From NCBI RefSeq assembly GCF_018324205.1, contig NZ_AP023356.1, positions 6,139,501-6,203,500 on the forward strand: a stretch of DNA of 64,000 nucleotides. Reading direction: 5' to 3'. The stretch comes from Actinoplanes ianthinogenes. GTDB lineage: Bacteria; Actinomycetota; Actinomycetes; Mycobacteriales; Micromonosporaceae. The notes under the pieces are model-generated. The model ran no database searches. It saw nothing but the letters and a program-made list of their open reading frames with translations, and was not told the origin of the DNA. Shown in pieces: positions 33,581 through 42,115 of this stretch. Position 1 is the stretch's first letter. The number at the start of each line of letters is the position of its first letter. The translations under genes were made by a program, and so were the position numbers.

Positions 33581-34135
33581 ATGGCCGTGACCATGGCCCC
33601 CTCGTCCAACGAAACCGAAAAACAGCGGTGGGACCGTAACTTCGCCGATCTGTTGCAGGAGCTACGGGTCGCGCAGACGGGCGTGCAGATCCTGTTCGCC
33701 TTCCTGCTGACCCTGCCGTTCTCCAGCGGCTTCCCGAAGGCCACCGACTTCCAGAAGGACGTCTACATGGTGGCGCTGATGAGCGCGGCGTTCGCCACCG
33801 CGCTGATCATCTCGCCGGTGGCGTTCCACCGCGCGCTGTTCCGCCAGGGCCGCAAGCCGGAACTGGTCCGGTACTCGCACCGGATGGCCACCAGCGGGCT
33901 GGCCTGCATGCTGGTGTCGATGGTCAGCAGCGTCCTGCTGATCACCGACTACGTCCTGCACGCCCGCTGGGCGGTGATCCTCACGGTGGTGGCGGCCGGC
34001 TGGTTCCTCACCTTCTGGGCCATCCTGCCGATCACCCACCGCAACTGGGCCGACGACGACGACAAGGACGGGTACGTCCTGGACGACGCCCCGGTCGGCG
34101 TCAGCTCCGGGACGGGCGCAGACCGAGACGCCTGA
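33581..34135 (+). CDS. DUF6328-type membrane protein
   Basis: 184 residues with four predicted helices and a hallmark N-terminal LLQELRVAQTGVQILFAFLLTLPF segment (here split for length) typical of this small actinobacterial family of unknown function. The C-terminus is acidic (DDDDKDGYVLDD). It follows the hydrolase by 18 bases and its 3' end overlaps the convergent membrane-protein gene by 35 bases. Confidence 0.75.
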   Translation: MAVTMAPSSNETEKQRWDRNFADLLQELRVAQTGVQILFAFLLTLPFSSGFPKATDFQKDVYMVALMSAAFATALIISPVAFHRALFRQGRKPELVRYSHRMATSGLACMLVSMVSSVLLITDYVLHARWAVILTVVAAGWFLTFWAILPITHRNWADDDDKDGYVLDDAPVGVSSGTGADRDA

Positions 34136-34745
34136 GCTCCAGCTCGGCCAGCGCGTCGACGGCGGCCGCGTCGCCGTTGCGCCAGCTCTGCGCGATGTCC
34201 GGGCCGAGCCGGGTCAGCTCGCCGAGCGGCCGGGAGGCCAGCGCCCGCAGCGCCAGCAGGTCCCGGCCGGCCGGCTCGTCGCGGACCGTCACGGCCACCG
34301 AGGCGCGCCGGATCCAGCGCAGCCGCAGCGGCAGCCAGAGGAACAGGACCAGGGCCAGCGGTAACGAGATCGCCATCAGCGGCAGGATCAGTGCCAGCTT
34401 GTCGACGAGTTCCTGCTGCTGGTGGCCGGCCTCGGCGATCGAGCGGGCGGCGTCGGCCGCCCCGGTGAACGGCTTGGTGAGCTGGTCGCCGACCACCGGC
34501 ACCCGGCCGACCTTGCCGCCGGCGTCGGCCAGGTTGTCGGCGATGCCGCTGCCGGCGCTTTCCAGCTTCGCGCCGGGGACGGCGAGTTTCTCCACCAGGT
34601 CGTGGATCCCGAGCGCGACGCGGACCCACAGGTAGATCCAGAACAGGATGAGGAGGTCGGTGATCACTTGGCGGGTGGCGGTGGGTACGCGGTCGGCATA
34701 GAGCTTCACAAGCCGAAGCCTCGCACCCGGGCCGGATCGGCGCAT
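34101..34745 (-). CDS. Hypothetical membrane protein
   Basis: 214 residues. Two hydrophobic helices (LLILFWIYLWVRVALGI and LALILPLMAISLPLALVLFLWLPL) frame an extracytoplasmic helical segment of about 90 residues; the C-terminal part is cytosolic and arginine-rich. Family not recognised. It begins 17 bases after the zur stop and could be the last gene of the zinc operon. The 3' end overlaps the convergent DUF6328 gene. Confidence 0.7.
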   Translation of the reverse strand: MRRSGPGARLRLVKLYADRVPTATRQVITDLLILFWIYLWVRVALGIHDLVEKLAVPGAKLESAGSGIADNLADAGGKVGRVPVVGDQLTKPFTGAADAARSIAEAGHQQQELVDKLALILPLMAISLPLALVLFLWLPLRLRWIRRASVAVTVRDEPAGRDLLALRALASRPLGELTRLGPDIAQSWRNGDAAAVDALAELELRRLGLRPSRS

Positions 34746-34762
34746 CCGGGCACCCTCAGGGA

Positions 34763-35170
34763 TCACTCAGCCTTGGCGGCGCACTCCGGGCAGGTGCCGA
34801 AGATCTCCAGGGTGTGCGCGACGTCGACGAAGCCGTGCTCGCCGGCCACCTTGTCGGCCCAGGACTCCACCGCCGGGCCGAGCACCTCGACGGTCCGCCC
34901 GCAGGACCGGCAGACCAGGTGGTGGTGATGTCCCTGGCTGCACCGCCGGTAGAGGTGCTCGCCGCCGGGCGGGCGCATCACGTCCACCTCGCCGGCGTCG
35001 GCCAGACCCTGCAGGGTGCGGTAGACGGTGGTCAGCCCGACCCGTTCGCCCCGGTCGCGCAGCATCGCGTGCAGGTCCTGTGCGCTGTGGAAGCCCTCGG
35101 TATGGGACAGCACTTCACGCACCGCGCTCCGCTGCTTGGTGTTGCGCTGCGCGCTGCTCTCCGGGTTCAC
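34763..35170 (-). CDS. zur: Fur-family zinc uptake regulator Zur
   Basis: 135 residues. The DNA-binding wing helix region includes GLTTVYRTLQGLADAGEVD; the regulatory HHHHLVCRSCG (His81-84, Cys87, Cys90) and CPEC (Cys127, Cys130) provide the structural zinc site of the Fur family. The position after znuACB and an ArsR-type sensor identifies it as Zur rather than iron-responsive Fur. GTG start overlaps the arsR stop (GTGA). Expected to bind the palindrome at 38036-38050 when zinc-loaded. Confidence 0.9.
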   Translation of the reverse strand: MNPESSAQRNTKQRSAVREVLSHTEGFHSAQDLHAMLRDRGERVGLTTVYRTLQGLADAGEVDVMRPPGGEHLYRRCSQGHHHHLVCRSCGRTVEVLGPAVESWADKVAGEHGFVDVAHTLEIFGTCPECAAKAE

Positions 35171-35466
35171 GATCGGCTCTCCCTCGCGTGGCTGACGGCG
35201 TCCGCGACGATGTGCGCCACGTGTTCGTCCACCAGGGAGTATGCGATCTCGCGGCCGCGCCGCACACCCCGCACCACGCCGGCGCCGCGCAACACCCGCA
35301 GGTGCTGCGAGACCAGCGGCTGCGGGGCGCCGAGTCGTTCCACCAGATCGTGCACACAGCGCTCGCCCGAACCCAGCTCGGCGACGATGGCGATCCGGAT
35401 CGGAGCGGACAGCGCTCGCAACAGCGCGCCCGCGGACTCGTACGCTTCGTAACCGGTGGCCGTCAT
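35167..35466 (-). CDS. ArsR/SmtB-family zinc-type metalloregulator
   Basis: 99 residues. Winged-helix segments CVHDLVERLGAPQPLVSQHLRVLRGAGVV are followed by an alpha-5 metal site D80-x-H82-x10-H93-xx-E96, matching the zinc-sensing pattern of CzrA/NmtR-like members. Lies 12 bases after znuB and overlaps zur by four bases. Having both a derepressing sensor (ArsR) and a corepressed sensor (Zur) in one zinc operon is notable. Confidence 0.9.
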   Translation of the reverse strand: MTATGYEAYESAGALLRALSAPIRIAIVAELGSGERCVHDLVERLGAPQPLVSQHLRVLRGAGVVRGVRRGREIAYSLVDEHVAHIVADAVSHARESRS

Positions 35467-35478
35467 AGTCCTTTTCTC

Positions 35479-36339
35479 TCAAGCATGAAGCACGACATCC
35501 GGAGGCTCGACCGGGGCCGGTGACCCGGCTCTGCGCCGCCGCCGGAGCACGCTGATCCCGGTGGTGACCAGGAACGCGGCCAGGGCCAGCAGCACCGTGG
35601 TGGCGCCCGGCGCGGTGTCGATCTCACCGGAGAGCACCACGCCGGCGCCGGCCGCGCAGACCCCGATCAGCATGGCCACCGCCATGGTCGACCGGAACCC
35701 GCGGGTGAGCTGCTGGGCGGCCGCCACCGGGACCACCATCAGCGCGGAGACCAGCAGCAGGCCGACGGTGCGCATCGCGATCGTCACGGTGACCGCGGTG
35801 GTCACCGCGAGCAGCAGGTTGAGGGTACGCACCGGCAGGCCGCTGACCCGGGCGTACTCCTCGTCGTTGCAGAGCGCGAAGAGGGCCGGGCGGAACAGCA
35901 GCATGGCGATCAGCACGGCCGCGCCCAGCCCGGCGATCACCACGATGTCCTGCGGCGACGTGGTGATCAGCGAGCCGAAGAGGTACTGCATCAGGCTGGC
36001 GTTGCTGCTGTCGTCGGAGAGCCCGACCAGGACCACGCCGCCCGCGATGCCGCCGTAGAAGAGCAGCGCCAGGGCCAGGTCGCCGGAGGTGCGCCCGCGC
36101 TCGCGGACCAGTTCCACGGCGACCGCGCCGGCCACCGAGACCAGCACCGCGGTGAGCACCGGCGACTGGTGGGTGAGCAGGCCGACGCCGACGCCGGTGA
36201 GCGCTACGTGCCCGATGCCGTCGCCGATCAGCGACAGCCGCCGCTGCACCAGATAGACCCCGAGGGCCGGCGCGGCCAGCCCGATGATCAGCGCCCCGGC
36301 CAGGGCCCGCAGCATGAAGGGATAGGTCAAAAGATCCAT
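35479..36339 (-). CDS. znuB: Zinc ABC transporter permease ZnuB
   Basis: 286 residues, about eight membrane helices of the ABC-3 family. N-terminal MDLLTYPFMLRALAGALIIG and the LIGDGIGHVALTGVGVG stretch are family-typical. The true start is the ATG at 36339, two bases after the ATPase gene; the open frame further upstream is an artefact. Carries Zn2+ across the membrane with ZnuA and ZnuC. Confidence 0.93.
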   Translation of the reverse strand: MDLLTYPFMLRALAGALIIGLAAPALGVYLVQRRLSLIGDGIGHVALTGVGVGLLTHQSPVLTAVLVSVAGAVAVELVRERGRTSGDLALALLFYGGIAGGVVLVGLSDDSSNASLMQYLFGSLITTSPQDIVVIAGLGAAVLIAMLLFRPALFALCNDEEYARVSGLPVRTLNLLLAVTTAVTVTIAMRTVGLLLVSALMVVPVAAAQQLTRGFRSTMAVAMLIGVCAAGAGVVLSGEIDTAPGATTVLLALAAFLVTTGISVLRRRRRAGSPAPVEPPDVVLHA

Positions 36340-36341
36340 TT

Positions 36342-37124
36342 TCAGTACGCCTTCTGCCCGTCGGTCGGCGCCCACTCGCAGATGCCGGCCCTCTCCTCGT
36401 CGGCGTGCGGGTGCACGTGGTCGTGCCCCGGCTCGGCGTGGTGCCCGGCCGGCTCCGGCGGTACCCCCTCGTGCGCGATCCGGCCGTCGTGCACCACCAC
36501 GGCCCGCCCGATCAGCGGCCGCAGCGGGCCCAGCTCGTGGAGCACCAGCACGATCGTGCCGCCGTCCGCGGCGAACTTGGTCAGCGCCCCGGCGAACGCC
36601 TCCTGGCTGGCCGCGTCCACCCCGGCCGTCGGCTCGTCGAGGACCAGCAGGTCGGGCTGGCCGGCCAGGGCCCGGGCGATCAGCGTGCGCTGCTGCTGGC
36701 CGCCGGAGAGGGTGGCGACCGGGTCGCCGATCCGGTCCAGCAGGCCGACCGCGTCGAGGGCCTCCCGGACGGCGGCGCGGTCGGCGGCCCCGGGCAGCCG
36801 GAACAGGCCGCGGCGGGCCAGCCGGCCGGACGCCACCACCTCGCCGACGGTGGCCGGGACGCCGCTGCCGGCGCCGAGGCGCTGCGGGACGTAACCGATG
36901 CGCTCCCACTGACGGAACCGGCGCTGGGGCGTACCGAAAAGGCCGATCTGGCCGCGGCGGACCGGAACCAGGCCGAGGACCGTGCGGATCAGCGTGGATT
37001 TCCCGGAGCCGTTGGCGCCGAGCACGGCGACGACGTCGCCGGCGGCGACGCTGAGCGTGACGTCGCGCAGGATCTCCCGGCCGTCGTAACCGGCCGCCAC
37101 GTGCCGGGCCTCGATGACACTCAT
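36342..37124 (-). CDS. znuC: Zinc ABC transporter ATPase ZnuC
   Basis: 260 residues. GANGSGKST (Walker A), LSGGQQQRTLIARAL (signature) and LLVLDEPTAGVD (Walker B) are complete. The C-terminus is histidine-rich (GHHAEPGHDHVHPHADEE), a common feature of zinc transporters that may bind zinc. Overlaps znuA by four bases. Contains one CGTACCGAAA motif at 36930. Confidence 0.93.
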   Translation of the reverse strand: MSVIEARHVAAGYDGREILRDVTLSVAAGDVVAVLGANGSGKSTLIRTVLGLVPVRRGQIGLFGTPQRRFRQWERIGYVPQRLGAGSGVPATVGEVVASGRLARRGLFRLPGAADRAAVREALDAVGLLDRIGDPVATLSGGQQQRTLIARALAGQPDLLVLDEPTAGVDAASQEAFAGALTKFAADGGTIVLVLHELGPLRPLIGRAVVVHDGRIAHEGVPPEPAGHHAEPGHDHVHPHADEERAGICEWAPTDGQKAY

Positions 37125-38014
37125 GAGTAGCACCCCAATGCCGTGGTCAAGGCGGCCAGGTTGGCCCGCATCACCGAGAAGTAGTCCGCGTCCGGGTCGG
37201 TCAGGCCCTCCAGCGGGTCGAGCACCGCCGTGGTCGCCCCGGCCTCGCGGGCGATCGTCTCGGCGACCTTGGGACTGACCAGCGTCTCGAAGAAGATCGT
37301 GGTGGTGCCGTGCGCCCGGGCCTGCGCGGCGACCTCGGCCAGGCGGCGCGGTGACGGCTCGGCCTCCGGGTCGACGCCGGTGATCCCGACCTGGGTCAGG
37401 TGATAGCGGTCGGCCAGGTAGTGGAACGCGGTGTGGCTGGTGACCAGCTCACGCCGTTGACAACTGCCCAGCCGGGCGGCGAACTCGGCGTCCAGCTCGG
37501 TGAGCTGCCGGTGCAGGGCGGCGGCGCGGGCCGTGTAGCCGGCGGCGTGCGCCGGGTCGGTCTCGCTCAGCCGCTGGGCCAGGTGGTCACCGATCTCGGC
37601 GAGCCGCAGCGGATCGAGCCAGACGTGCGGGTCCGCGGAGCCGTGCTCGTGCCCCTCGTGCTCCGCGTCCTCGGCGTGCAGCAGGGTGACCGCGCCCGAC
37701 ACGTCGTAGCCCTGCTCCCGCGCGTTCTGCGTGATCGCCTCGTCCACCGCGGGCTGGAAGCCGTGCAGGTAGACGGCGACTTGGGCGTCGACGATCTGGG
37801 CCACCTGGCGCGGGCTCAGCTCCACGTCGTGCGGCTCGGCGCCCGGCTTGGTGAGGTTGGTGACCCGGACCAGGTCGCCGCCGACCCGCTCGCTGACGAA
37901 CTGGAGCGGGTAGAACGCGGCCACGATCGGGAGGCGTCCACCGGCCTGCGCCCGCGCGCCGCACCCGGCCAGGGCGGCCAGGGCGAGGAGCAGGGCGAGC
38001 AGGCGGCGCATCAT
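37121..38014 (-). CDS. znuA: Zinc ABC transporter substrate-binding lipoprotein ZnuA
   Basis: 297 residues. Signal peptide ends in LAGC lipobox; cluster A-I substrate-binding fold with metal ligands in EPHDVELS, the histidine-rich loop HAEDAEHEGHEHGSADPHVWLDP, and VTSHTAFHYL. The His-rich loop favours zinc over manganese. I use the ATG at 38014 (MMRRLL) rather than the frame start further upstream, which would enter the Zur box. Confidence 0.94.
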   Translation of the reverse strand: MMRRLLALLLALAALAGCGARAQAGGRLPIVAAFYPLQFVSERVGGDLVRVTNLTKPGAEPHDVELSPRQVAQIVDAQVAVYLHGFQPAVDEAITQNAREQGYDVSGAVTLLHAEDAEHEGHEHGSADPHVWLDPLRLAEIGDHLAQRLSETDPAHAAGYTARAAALHRQLTELDAEFAARLGSCQRRELVTSHTAFHYLADRYHLTQVGITGVDPEAEPSPRRLAEVAAQARAHGTTTIFFETLVSPKVAETIAREAGATTAVLDPLEGLTDPDADYFSVMRANLAALTTALGCYS

Positions 38015-38035
38015 GCCACCAACTGTCGTCGATAA

Positions 38036-38050
38036 TGACAATGATTGTCA
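38036..38050. promoter_or_regulatory. Zur box upstream of znuA
   Basis: TGACAATGATTGTCA is a perfect palindrome with 7-bp arms and one central base, matching the TGAnAATGATTnTCA form of actinobacterial Zur sites. It lies 22 bases upstream of the znuA start, suited to zinc-dependent repression of znuACB-arsR-zur. Confidence 0.88.
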
Positions 38051-38065
38051 AAAGCGCATGCGTTC

Positions 38066-38323
38066 CTACGCCATCGCCTTACCGACCACCGCGACGATCA
38101 GCAGGGTGAGCAGGACCACCCGGACCAGCCGGGTGATCGGCGACTGCACCGGCCAGGTGGTGAAGGTCAGCGCGGCCAGGCCGGCCGCCAGCAGGCCGAG
38201 CAGCAGCGCGCCCACCACCCCGGGCAGGAACAGCCCGGCCAGCATCAGGACCAGCGCCGTGACGAACGCGGTGGTCGGATTCACGTGCGCGAGGCGGCGC
38301 AGGAAAGGGTCGGACGTCGTCAC
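38066..38323 (-). CDS. Small membrane protein (DUF6703-like)
   Basis: 85 residues with two or three hydrophobic helices (TTAFVTALVLMLAGLFLPGVVGALLLGLLAAGL) and a short cytosolic N-terminus RRLAHVNP. Resembles an actinobacterial small-membrane-protein family of unknown function. Its 3' end is 15 bases from the Zur box, so it is upstream of, not within, the zinc operon. Confidence 0.65.
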   Translation of the reverse strand: MTTSDPFLRRLAHVNPTTAFVTALVLMLAGLFLPGVVGALLLGLLAAGLAALTFTTWPVQSPITRLVRVVLLTLLIVAVVGKAMA

Positions 38324-38357
38324 CGTGGCTCCTGTCGGGTGTGCGTACGCTCGTCAC

Positions 38358-38699
38358 ATGCTGGTGCTCAACCGCTTCACGGTCCCGCCGGACACGCGGG
38401 ACGGATTCCTCGAGCAGGCGCATGCCGCGCTCGCCGCCCTGGCCGCCTGCCCGGGATACCTGTCCGGCCGGCTCACCCGGGCGCTGGAGGACACCGCCGC
38501 CTGGACCCTGGTGACCGAGTGGGAGTCGGTCGGAGCCTATCGGAGGGCGCTGGGCGCGTTCGACGTCAAGGTGCACGCCACCCCGCTGCTGGCGCGGTCG
38601 CTGGACGAGCCGTCCGCCTTCGAGACGCTCGCGAGTGCCGGCCCGGGGGAGCCCGTCACGATCATCGACAGCGACCGGGCCGCCGAGCCCTGGCGCTGA
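38358..38699 (+). CDS. Antibiotic biosynthesis monooxygenase (ABM) domain protein
   Basis: 113 residues, ferredoxin-like ABM fold: LNRFTVPPDTRDGFLEQAHAALAALAACPGYLSGRL and WTLVTEWESVGAYRRAL. Family members are cofactor-free oxygenases or heme-binding proteins; here activity is unknown. ATG at 38358, divergent from the small membrane protein. Confidence 0.82.
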   Translation: MLVLNRFTVPPDTRDGFLEQAHAALAALAACPGYLSGRLTRALEDTAAWTLVTEWESVGAYRRALGAFDVKVHATPLLARSLDEPSAFETLASAGPGEPVTIIDSDRAAEPWR

Positions 38700-38716
38700 A
38701 GATTAGGCTGGGATCC

Positions 38717-39262
38717 ATGGCCTACGGTCAACCGCCCTTCCCGTACACCGCGCCGCCGGTCGCCGTGGCGCCGCCTCCGCCGGTCGCGCCGCCCCCGCCG
38801 CCCGGCCCGGGCGTGCACCCGCCGTTCCCGGCGCCGCCGGTCGAGGGGCGGGGCCGCCGGATCGGGCTCGGGTTCGGCATCGGCGCCGGCGTCCTGGTGC
38901 TGGTCTGCGGTGGCGGGCTGGCCGCGGTGATCGGCCTGGCCGTCGCCATGACCAGCGCGCTCAACGAGCAGGCGCACGTGGTGGTCGGCGACTATCTCGA
39001 CGCCGTGCACGACCGGGACTACGACAAGGCGTACGACCAGTTGTGCCAGGAGACCAAGAGCTTCGAGAGCCGCGCGCAGTATCGGACGCGGATGGCTCGC
39101 GAGGAGCAGTTCGACAGCTACACGATCGGCGACGTCAATCCGGTCACCGGCGCGGTCCCGGTCGACCTCACCCGTTCCGACGGCGATGTCGACCACGTGT
39201 CCGCGCAGCTGGGGCAGAACACCAGCACGGGCGCGTTCGAGGTGTGCTCGGTCGGGGAGTAA
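38717..39262 (+). CDS. Membrane-anchored protein with proline-rich N-terminus
   Basis: 181 residues: proline-rich cytosolic N-terminus (PPPPPVAPPPPP-type, residues 5-45), one membrane helix (GAGVLVLVCGGGLAAVIGLAV), and an exported alpha/beta domain resembling DUF4878/NTF2-like lipoproteins (YLDAVHDRDYDKAYDQLC). Function unknown. Begins 17 bases after the ABM gene. Confidence 0.75.
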   Translation: MAYGQPPFPYTAPPVAVAPPPPVAPPPPPGPGVHPPFPAPPVEGRGRRIGLGFGIGAGVLVLVCGGGLAAVIGLAVAMTSALNEQAHVVVGDYLDAVHDRDYDKAYDQLCQETKSFESRAQYRTRMAREEQFDSYTIGDVNPVTGAVPVDLTRSDGDVDHVSAQLGQNTSTGAFEVCSVGE

Positions 39263-39322
39263 TCTCGCTTTTCGTCCAACCTTCCCAGACCCCCGCCGAC
39301 ACCCAGCCGGCGTAGGAGACTC

Positions 39323-40702
39323 ATGCCTGCCGACCGCATCGATTCCGTTGTCAGCCTTGCCAAGCGCCGGGGCTTCGTCTTTCCCTCCAGCGAGATCTAC
39401 GGAGGGACCCGCTCGGCTTGGGACTACGGTCCGCTGGGCGTCGAACTCAAGGAGAACGTTCGCCGGCAGTGGTGGCGGACCATGGTCCAGCAGCGCGACG
39501 ACATCGTCGGCCTGGACTCGGCCGTCATCCTGAACCGGGACGTCTGGGCCGCCTCCGGTCACCTCGACGCGTTCGTCGACCCGCTGACCGAGTGCCAGTC
39601 CTGCCACAAGCGCTTCCGGGCCGACCACCTGGAGGAGGCGTTCGAGGCCAAGCACGGCAACCCGCCTGCCTCGCTGCAGGAGCTGAACTGCCCGAACTGC
39701 GGCAACAAGGGCACCTTCACCGAGCCGAAGATGTTCAACGGCCTGATGAAGACCTACCTCGGCCCGACCGAGAGCACCGAGGGCCTGCACTACCTGCGCC
39801 CGGAGACCGCCCAGGGCATCTTCGTGAACTATCTGAACGTGGCGACCGCGGCCCGCAAGAAGCCGCCGTTCGGCATCGCCCAGGTCGGCAAGAGCTTCCG
39901 GAACGAGATCACGCCGGGCAACTTCATCTTCCGTACGCGTGAGTTCGAGCAGATGGAGATGGAGTTCTTCGTCGCGCCGGGCAGCGACGAACAGTGGCAC
40001 GAGTACTGGCTCCAGCAGCGCTGGGACTGGTACCGCGACCTGGGCCTCTCGGAGAGCAACCTGCGCTTCTACGAGCACCCCAAGGAGAAGCTCTCGCACT
40101 ACTCGAAGCGGACCGTCGACATCGAGTACCGCTTCCAGTTCGGCGGCAGCGAGTTCGCCGAGCTCGAGGGCATCGCGAACCGGACCGACTTCGACCTGTC
40201 CACGCACTCCAAGCACTCCGGCGTCGACCTGTCCTACTTCGACCAGGAGAAGCAGGAGCGCTGGACGCCGTACGTGATCGAGCCGGCCGCCGGCCTCACC
40301 CGGGCGGTGCTGGCGTTCCTGCTCGAGGCGTACGACGAGGACGAGGCGCCGAACACCAAGGGCGGCGTGGACAAGCGCACCGTCATGCGGTTCGACCCGC
40401 GGCTCGCCCCGGTCAAGGTCGCGGTGCTGCCGCTGTCGCGCAACCCGGAGCTGTCGCCGAAGGCCAAGGGGCTCGCCGCCGACCTGCGCAAGCGCTGGAT
40501 CGTCGAGTTCGACGACTCGCAGGCGATCGGCCGCCGGTACCGTCGCCAGGACGAGATCGGCACCCCGTTCTGCGTCACGGTCGACTTCGACACGCTCACC
40601 GACGACGCGGTGACCGTCCGGGACCGCGACACCATGAAGCAGGAGCGCGTCTCGCTGTCCCAGATCGAGGACTACCTGATCAAGCGCCTGCCCGGCTGCT
40701 GA
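39323..40702 (+). CDS. glyS: Glycine--tRNA ligase (homodimeric alpha2 type)
   Basis: 459 residues; charges tRNA-Gly. Class II motifs are visible: GGTRSAWDYGPLGVELK, motif 2 FRNEITPGNFIFRTREFEQMEMEFF and motif 3 AGLTRAVLAFLLEAY. Zinc-like CQSCHKRF and CPNCGNKG pairs lie near residue 90-135. Archaeal/eukaryal-type dimeric enzyme, standard in actinobacteria. No T-box in the 60-base leader. Confidence 0.96.
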   Translation: MPADRIDSVVSLAKRRGFVFPSSEIYGGTRSAWDYGPLGVELKENVRRQWWRTMVQQRDDIVGLDSAVILNRDVWAASGHLDAFVDPLTECQSCHKRFRADHLEEAFEAKHGNPPASLQELNCPNCGNKGTFTEPKMFNGLMKTYLGPTESTEGLHYLRPETAQGIFVNYLNVATAARKKPPFGIAQVGKSFRNEITPGNFIFRTREFEQMEMEFFVAPGSDEQWHEYWLQQRWDWYRDLGLSESNLRFYEHPKEKLSHYSKRTVDIEYRFQFGGSEFAELEGIANRTDFDLSTHSKHSGVDLSYFDQEKQERWTPYVIEPAAGLTRAVLAFLLEAYDEDEAPNTKGGVDKRTVMRFDPRLAPVKVAVLPLSRNPELSPKAKGLAADLRKRWIVEFDDSQAIGRRYRRQDEIGTPFCVTVDFDTLTDDAVTVRDRDTMKQERVSLSQIEDYLIKRLPGC

Positions 40703-40716
40703 TCCCGCACCGCTGG

Positions 40717-40746
40717 ACGCCGGTCGCCCGCTCGGGCGGCCGGCGT
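40717..40746 (+). terminator. glyS terminator hairpin
   Basis: A 14-bp stem (40717-40730 with 40733-40746, one G-U pair) with a nominal 2-base loop begins 14 bases after the glyS stop. There is no U-tract. Confidence 0.65.
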
Positions 40747-40820
40747 TCCGCGTTTCTGGCGAACCCGCTCCGGTGGGACGGGGCAGCCGGGACGGTGACG
40801 GGTTTCTATGCTGTCGAGCC

Positions 40821-41501
40821 ATGTGGCAACGAGGAACTCTGCTGGTCGTCGCCGTGCTGGCGGCCACGGTGAGCGGATGTGGCAAACCGGCCGGGCCGTT
40901 CCGGCTGGGCGAGGCCCCGCCGGCGACGCCGGTGAGCGTGGGGAAACCGGGCGACGACGGCCTGGTGATGATGGCGCAGTGGCCGTCCGCCTGTGACCTG
41001 ATCACGGAGTCGGACGCGCGGGCGATCATCCCGTCGGCCGTCAAGGTGGAGAGCACGGACGAGCCGGTGACCTATCTGGACGCCACGCTGGGCGCCAGCA
41101 GTCAGAAGAAGCCGGACGGCGCCTGCGAGACGCTGGTCTACTTCCCGGAGAGCTCCATGGAGGAGGACGACCCCGGCCTGCGGCTCAAGATCAAGGTCCG
41201 CGCGTTCGGTTCGGCCAAGGTGCTGAAGAAGGAGTACACGGAGAAGTTCAAGGAGCGGAAGAAGGACGAGGCCTGCCCGCCGGAGCTGGTGAAGAAGGCG
41301 AAGCTGACCGACTGCACCCATGACGTGACCGGCTACGAGATCCTCAAGAACGGCGCCTGGTTCGACGTCGGCGCCATCTTCTTCGACCTGGGCGAGGACG
41401 TGAAGATCGAGGGGCAGCCGGACGGGACCGACGCCAAGGCCTACTGGGAGGCGCAGGGGCTGCCGCGCTTCGTCGAAGCCGTCTCCCACCATCTGCCCTG
41501 A
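40821..41501 (+). CDS. Lipoprotein of unknown function
   Basis: 226 residues. Signal peptide with lipobox VSGC; mature part is soluble with two cysteine pairs (CDLITESDARAIIP, GACETLVYF, EACPPEL, TDCTHDV). The LITESDARAI start resembles DUF3558-like secreted lipoproteins. Membrane-anchored on the outer face. Followed by a repeat-rich region of about 775 bases. Confidence 0.75.
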   Translation: MWQRGTLLVVAVLAATVSGCGKPAGPFRLGEAPPATPVSVGKPGDDGLVMMAQWPSACDLITESDARAIIPSAVKVESTDEPVTYLDATLGASSQKKPDGACETLVYFPESSMEEDDPGLRLKIKVRAFGSAKVLKKEYTEKFKERKKDEACPPELVKKAKLTDCTHDVTGYEILKNGAWFDVGAIFFDLGEDVKIEGQPDGTDAKAYWEAQGLPRFVEAVSHHLP

Positions 41502-41542
41502 TGTCGGACAGGATCAAGCACTCGATCAGGTGACGCGCGACA

Positions 41543-41614
41543 GGGCTGATTGGCTCCGCTTCGCTCCGCGCACAAAACTGGGCTGATTGGCTTCGCTTCG
41601 CTCCGCGCACAAAA
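41543..41614 (+). repeat. 37-bp direct repeat, two copies
   Basis: GGGCTGATTGGCT(C/T)CGCTTCGCTCCGCGCACAAAAC (shown in fragments) occurs at 41543 and again at 41580, a period of 37. It lies just downstream of the lipoprotein stop and runs into the large hairpin at 41612-41705. Unlike the 63/64-bp family. Confidence 0.85.
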
Positions 41615-41705
41615 CGCCTTGTAACCGGTGAGATGGGCGCGTCTTTTCCGCCGCCGCACACCCCGCGGCGTCGGAAAAGCCGAGCCCATCTCACCGGCGG
41701 CGTTT
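41612..41705. terminator. Large composite hairpin after the lipoprotein gene
   Basis: Outer arms AAACGCC/GGCGTTT (41612-41618, 41699-41705); middle 14-bp perfect arms CCGGTGAGATGGGC/GCCCATCTCACCGG (41625-41638, 41684-41697); inner CTTTTCCG/CGGAAAAG (41643-41650, 41672-41679). An unusually long inverted repeat, likely a strong terminator or an element end. No gene recognised from here to the next repeat block (41706-41820). Confidence 0.7.
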
Positions 41706-41820
41706 CGTGAGAAACCTCGGGGGCCTGAGCGGGTTCCGGGGTTCGGTGAGCACCGCGGACAGCGAAGACATCCCCTGCGCCAGGGGTGTCAAGCGGCTTG
41801 ACCCGATCCCGCGTCCGCCC

Positions 41821-42115
41821 AGGGCGCTGAGGACCAGCCGAGCAGTGTCGGGCTGGTGCTGGTGGCCCTTTCCGGGCATGGGACAGGGCGCTGGGGGCCA
41901 GCCGGGGAGTTTCGGGCTGGTGCTGGTGGCCCTACCCGGGCACGAGATAGGGCGCTGAGGACCAGCCGGGGAGTATCGGGCTGGCCCTGGTGGCCCTATC
42001 CGGGCACGAGATAGGGCGCTGGGGGCCAGCCGAGCAGTGTCGGGCTGGTGCTGGTGGCCCTGTCCGGGAACGGAATAGGGCGCTGGAGGCCGGCTGGGGG
42101 TTGATCTCCGGGAGT
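41821..42115 (-). repeat. 64-bp tandem repeat array (4.6 copies), inverted relative to 981-1407
   Basis: Units begin AGGGCGCTG at 41821, 41885, 41949, 42013 and 42077. Read on the minus strand they carry the same 26-base core as the 63-bp array in copy 1, but different remaining sequence (CCACCAGCACCAGCCCGA-type). It adjoins the hairpin head at 42116-42241. Confidence 0.93.

Noticed and set aside
36340..36909. Long N-terminal extension of ZnuB
   Set aside because: Overlaps znuC in another frame and lacks any permease feature; the ATG at 36339 fits the family.
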